The position numbers and the translations under genes were made by a program. DNA of 18,758 bases from an uncultured Schwartzia sp. (GTDB lineage: Bacteria > Bacillota > Negativicutes > Selenomonadales > Selenomonadaceae). This document shows, piece after piece, positions 15,757-18,758 of this stretch; position 1 is the stretch's first letter; every line of letters begins with the position of its first letter. The notes under the pieces were generated by a model that did not search any database, was not told the DNA's origin, and saw only the letters and a program-made list of their open reading frames with translations. The stretch covers positions 1 to 18,758 of the forward strand of contig CAJPQU010000019.1 in the NCBI GenBank assembly GCA_905372875.1, written 5' to 3'.

Positions 15757-15973
15757 CGATGATGGAGAGAGTAAGTCTCGTGAAAGTTCCCACAGGGAGT
15801 CTGGCCATGACTGGAAGCTGGACGGAAGCGGACGAGGCTGAAGTTCACTTCGGAGTTCAGCGGTGAAGAAGTAGCTGCTGCGTGGGCGGCGTTAACGCAT
15901 AAAAGAGTATGAATTAGGGTGGTACCGCGAAGTAGCTTTCGCCCCTTAGGGGCGGAAGCTCTATTTGTTTTAG
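15757..15973 (+). promoter_or_regulatory. Phenylalanine T-box riboswitch
   Basis: This leader senses uncharged tRNA-Phe and allows transcription of pheST when phenylalanyl-tRNA is scarce. The AGTA element (15770-15773) is followed by a stem I helix AGTCTCGT (15774-15781) with ACGAGGCT (15832-15839). The opposite side of the specifier loop reads GAAG, then TTC at 15844-15846, then A: a UUC phenylalanine specifier with the usual purine after it. The T-box AGGGTGGTACCGCG is at 15916-15929. The antiterminator reads exactly: AGGG (15916-15919) with CCCT (15943-15946), the seven-base bulge TGGTACC, then GCGAA (15927-15931) with TTCGC (15938-15942). The bulge TGGT would pair with a tRNA 3' end ACCA, fitting tRNA-Phe with discriminator A. 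The upper limit of the leader is approximate. Confidence 0.95.
15934..15971 (+). terminator. Regulated terminator of the pheST T-box leader
   Basis: AGCTTTCGCCCC (15934-15945) pairs with GGGGCGGAAGCT (15949-15960) through 12 base pairs with one G-U, loop TTA, followed by CTATTTGTTTT. Its 5' arm overlaps the 3' arm of the antiterminator, so the two structures are mutually exclusive. Confidence 0.92.
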
Positions 15974-16017
15974 ATTCTTTTTAGTCATCGTTCCTATTAT
16001 TGTGCAGGAGGTTGCAG

Positions 16018-17046
16018 ATGGAAGAGAAAATCAATCAACTCAAACAAGAGGCGGCGGAGCTTATTCGACAACAAGTGAAGAATCTTTCGCAGCTCAATGA
16101 TATTCGGGTGAAGTACTTGGGGAAAAAGGGGGAGATCACGAATTTCCTGCGCGGCTTAGGGCAGCTTAGCAAGGAAGAGCGTCCCCGTATCGGCCAAATC
16201 GTCAACGAGGCGCGCAATCAGTTGGAAGCCTTGATTGAAGAAAAAAATGCGCAGCTCAAAACACAGGCGCTTCAAAAACGATTGACGCAGGAAAAAATTG
16301 ACGTTACCTTATCCGGACGCTATCCATGGCCAGGTCATCTTCATCCCTTGACGTTGACGTTGCATCGTATCAAAGCTATTTTCATGGATATGGGATTTAC
16401 AGTGGAAGAAGGGCCGGAGATTGAGCGGGATTATTTTAATTTTGAGGCGCTGAATTTGCCCAAAGACCATCCGGCACGGGATATGCAGGATTCGTTTTAC
16501 ATCACCGAAGAGATCCTCATGCGCACGCAGACGTCTCCCGTGCAGGCTCGCACCATGCAGACCCATGAACCGAACAGTCCCATCCGCATGATCGCGCCGG
16601 GACGCGTTTATCGTCGTGACGACTACGACGCCACACACTCGCCGATGTTCACCCAGGTGGAAGGGTTGGTCATTGACGAAGGGATACGTTTCTCGGATTT
16701 GAAAGGAACGTTGGAACTCTTTCTGCATAAAATTTTCAATGAGAAAGTAAGTATACGCTTTCGTCCCAGCTTTTTCCCTTTTACTGAACCCAGTGCGGAA
16801 GTAGATATTTCCTGCGTGATGTGCCACGGCAAAGGCTGCCGCGTCTGCAAAGGGACGGGATGGTTGGAAATCCTGGGATCAGGAATGGTACATCCTAACG
16901 TTTTGCAGATGAGCGGTTACGATCCCCAGCGTGTCAGCGGATTTGCCTTCGGTCTTGGAGTGGAGCGCATTGCCATGCTGTCCTACGGGATTGATGATTT
17001 GCGCCTGTTCTATGATAATGATCTGCGGTTTTTGCGTCAGTTTTGA
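16018..17046 (+). CDS. pheS: Phenylalanyl-tRNA synthetase alpha subunit
   Basis: This is the catalytic alpha subunit of the alpha2-beta2 class II synthetase that charges tRNA-Phe. The product has 342 residues, the normal length. An N-terminal coiled-coil region (about 1-90) binds tRNA. Motif 1 lies around LHPLTLTLHRIKAIFMDMGF, motif 2 starts at R196 (RVYRRDDYDATHSPMFTQVEG) and motif 3 is GFAFGLGVERIAML from residue 308. The four-cysteine stretch beginning at C266 (CVMCHGKGCRVCKGTGW) is typical of PheS from Gram-positive relatives. The frame is open to a TTG at 16000, but ATG 16018 is the start, with AGGAGG at 16006-16011 six bases before it. Expression is controlled by the T-box leader directly upstream; pheT follows after 15 bases. 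Confidence 0.98.
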   Translation: MEEKINQLKQEAAELIRQQVKNLSQLNDIRVKYLGKKGEITNFLRGLGQLSKEERPRIGQIVNEARNQLEALIEEKNAQLKTQALQKRLTQEKIDVTLSGRYPWPGHLHPLTLTLHRIKAIFMDMGFTVEEGPEIERDYFNFEALNLPKDHPARDMQDSFYITEEILMRTQTSPVQARTMQTHEPNSPIRMIAPGRVYRRDDYDATHSPMFTQVEGLVIDEGIRFSDLKGTLELFLHKIFNEKVSIRFRPSFFPFTEPSAEVDISCVMCHGKGCRVCKGTGWLEILGSGMVHPNVLQMSGYDPQRVSGFAFGLGVERIAMLSYGIDDLRLFYDNDLRFLRQF

Positions 17047-17061
17047 GAGAGGAGACACGAT

Positions 17062-18758
17062 ATGCAGGTTTCAATAAAATGGCTGAAGGATTATATTGAT
17101 TTTTTGGAAACACCGGAAGAATTGGCCGATAAACTGACGATGGCAGGTGTACCGGTGGAGAATGTTTTTCATCAGGGGGCGGGTTTGGAAAAAGTGATCA
17201 CCGGGCTCTTGGAAAAAGTAGAGCTGCATCCAGACTCTGATCATCTAAAAATCTGTACCGTTCAGATCGGGGAGAAAGAACCGCTTGTCATCGTGACCGG
17301 TGCTTCTAATGTGGCATCAGGACAAATCGTTCCGGTGGCTCTGGTGGGGGCGCATCTGCCGACAGGCCAAAAAATATCCAAGAGCAAAATACGCGGCGTC
17401 CCATCTTTAGGGATGCTTTGCTCCGTGGGTGAATTAGCTATTGATACGGCGTGCCTTCCTGAAGAACAGATCAATGGCATTTTTATCCTGCCAGAGGATA
17501 CACCGGTGGGTGTTCCGGTGGCTACAGTGCTGGGGCTTGATGACGTAGTTCTGGAATTTGAACTTACGGCGAACCGAGGCGATTGCTTCAGCGTTTGGGG
17601 ACTTGTGCGAGAGATTGCTGTCCTTACCGGGAATGTGCCGCGTTGGCCGGCGATTACCGTGACCGAAGATAATACACATAGCGCAGCAGATATGGTGAAA
17701 ATTAGCATTGAAGCGGAAGATTTATGCGGGCGCTTTTCGGCCCGTGTTTTGACCGAGGTGCAGATCGGACCTTCTCCCCTTTGGATGCAGGAGCGATTGG
17801 CGGGATCCGGTATTCGGGCTATCAATAACGTGGTCGATGTGACAAATTTTGTCATGTTAGAATTGGGACAACCTCTGCACGCCTATGATTACGATAAAGT
17901 CAAAGGACATCGACTGACGGCACGACGAGCTAAATCCGGAGAAAATCTTCATACCCTTGACGATTCAAACCGCCTTGCCAAAGGAGATGAACTGGTCATT
18001 GCTGATGAAGAAAAACCCGCAGGTTTGGCCGGTATCATGGGTGGGTTAGAAACGGAGATCACGGGAAAAACGGTTACTGTGATTTTGGAAGCCGCAGTTT
18101 TCGATGGGACATCCATTCGACGCACAGCACGAAGCGTCGGACTCCACTCTGAGGCTTCGGGGCGTTTTGAGCGGGGCGTCGATAGGACGCAGACAATTCG
18201 AGCGCTGGATCGAGCAGCTCAGCTTTTAAATGAGATGGGTGCCGCGCATACGGCGAAAGGGGTCGTAGACTGTTATCCTCAGCCTCAGACACCGATGACT
18301 GTGACATTTATAGTAGACGCGATCAACCGACGTTTGGGGCTGAACTTAGCGGGGCGCAAAATGGCCGCTATCTTGGAAAGTCTCGGGTTTCGACTGGAAA
18401 GTACCGGCTCCGACAGCTATCAGGTTACGGTCCCCTCGTGGCGCAATGATATTAGTTGTTGGGAAGATCTTTCGGAGGAAGTAGCTCGCATATACGGGTT
18501 CGATAATATTCCCTCGACGACGCCGCAGGGGAAGATGCAGATGGCGCAGGAAAGTGATCGTCAAGTATTTATCGACGTTATGAAGAAAACGTTATGCGCG
18601 TTGGGCCTGAACGAAACGGTCTCCTTTGCTTTTGTGCATCCATCCATGTTTGATCGCTTACAGATACCGGAAAACGATGAACTTCGTCGAGCAATTCCCA
18701 TTATGAATCCCTTGACCGATGAATATCCGCTGGTGAGGACAACGCTGCTGCCCAATCT
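17062..18758 (+). CDS. pheT: Phenylalanyl-tRNA synthetase beta subunit (3' partial)
   Basis: This is the beta subunit partner of PheS, needed for tRNA binding and for editing of mischarged Tyr-tRNA-Phe. It starts at ATG 17062, with AGGAG at 17050-17054, and is open to the end of the window. About 565 residues of an expected 800 or so are visible. The start MQVSIKWLKDYIDF is typical. The EMAP-like tRNA-binding OB domain spans about 40-150 (KISKSKIRGVPSLGMLCS). The B3/B4 editing region follows, ending near SEASGRFERGVD (363-374). The B5 DNA-binding-like domain is at about 400-470, followed by the start of the synthetase-like core (SWRNDI at 459, then DLSEEVARIYGFDNIP). No internal stop or frameshift is visible. 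The last core part and the C-terminal FDX-ACB domain lie beyond the window. Confidence 0.97.
   Translation, partial: MQVSIKWLKDYIDFLETPEELADKLTMAGVPVENVFHQGAGLEKVITGLLEKVELHPDSDHLKICTVQIGEKEPLVIVTGASNVASGQIVPVALVGAHLPTGQKISKSKIRGVPSLGMLCSVGELAIDTACLPEEQINGIFILPEDTPVGVPVATVLGLDDVVLEFELTANRGDCFSVWGLVREIAVLTGNVPRWPAITVTEDNTHSAADMVKISIEAEDLCGRFSARVLTEVQIGPSPLWMQERLAGSGIRAINNVVDVTNFVMLELGQPLHAYDYDKVKGHRLTARRAKSGENLHTLDDSNRLAKGDELVIADEEKPAGLAGIMGGLETEITGKTVTVILEAAVFDGTSIRRTARSVGLHSEASGRFERGVDRTQTIRALDRAAQLLNEMGAAHTAKGVVDCYPQPQTPMTVTFIVDAINRRLGLNLAGRKMAAILESLGFRLESTGSDSYQVTVPSWRNDISCWEDLSEEVARIYGFDNIPSTTPQGKMQMAQESDRQVFIDVMKKTLCALGLNETVSFAFVHPSMFDRLQIPENDELRRAIPIMNPLTDEYPLVRTTLLPN

Noticed and set aside
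16309..16827. A 172-codon open frame on the - strand
   Set aside because: It is antisense to the catalytic part of pheS, which is clearly coding; no independent signal supports it.
17262..17855. A 197-codon open frame on the - strand
   Set aside because: It is fully antisense to pheT, whose family motifs run through the whole stretch; it is serine/threonine-rich shadow sequence.
1..18758. CRISPR arrays, transposases, integrase sites, toxin-antitoxin or defence loci
   Set aside because: I looked for regularly spaced repeats, transposase and recombinase motifs and atypical small gene pairs and saw none; the window is gene-dense housekeeping sequence.

Overview
The window looks like a chromosomal housekeeping segment from a low-to-moderate-GC member of the Firmicutes. 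Every gene is on the + strand. Strong Shine-Dalgarno sites precede nearly all starts, three sigma-A-like promoters are visible, and a canonical T-box leader precedes pheST. The gene content (AMIN-domain amidase, GlnRS, SEC-C protein, tandem DUF445 proteins) and protein character are compatible with the Negativicutes (Veillonellales/Selenomonadales), but that placement is inference and was not computed. No mobile element, CRISPR array, toxin-antitoxin pair or recognisable defence locus is present.

Layout. Positions 1-1387 hold the end of a polar amino-acid ABC importer operon (permease, 5'-truncated by the window, then its ATPase), closed by an intrinsic terminator at 1419-1456. A putative promoter then drives an exported N-acetylmuramoyl-L-alanine amidase (1546-2751), followed by an unassigned protein with a Rho-N/SAP-like N-terminal stretch and a C-terminal SEC-C zinc motif (2814-4019). 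A strong promoter (4063-4091), an unusually long leader and tRNA-Glu(UUC) (4185-4259) come next, with an intrinsic terminator behind them. An HD-domain putative phosphohydrolase (4335-5117) precedes glnS (5233-6909), a 101-aa protein of unknown function (6914-7219) and leuS (7263-9740). A large hairpin followed by a T-run lies between leuS and two adjacent DUF445 membrane-protein genes. These are followed by a DEDDh 3'-5' exonuclease and the primosomal helicase gene priA. The final block is a phenylalanine T-box riboswitch (specifier UUC, antiterminator and terminator all readable), pheS and the 5' part of pheT, which runs off the window.

The functional theme is translation: three aminoacyl-tRNA synthetase systems (Gln, Leu, Phe) and one tRNA lie within about 14 kb. 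Nucleic-acid maintenance (priA, exonuclease), cell-wall turnover and amino-acid uptake make up the rest. I did not find a convincing undescribed multi-gene system. The points most worth a second look are local: the leuS/DUF445 intergenic hairpin, the two adjacent DUF445 genes, substitutions at conserved motif residues in LeuRS and PriA, a shifted Exo II motif in the exonuclease, the structured leader of tRNA-Glu, and two conserved-looking proteins without a function.
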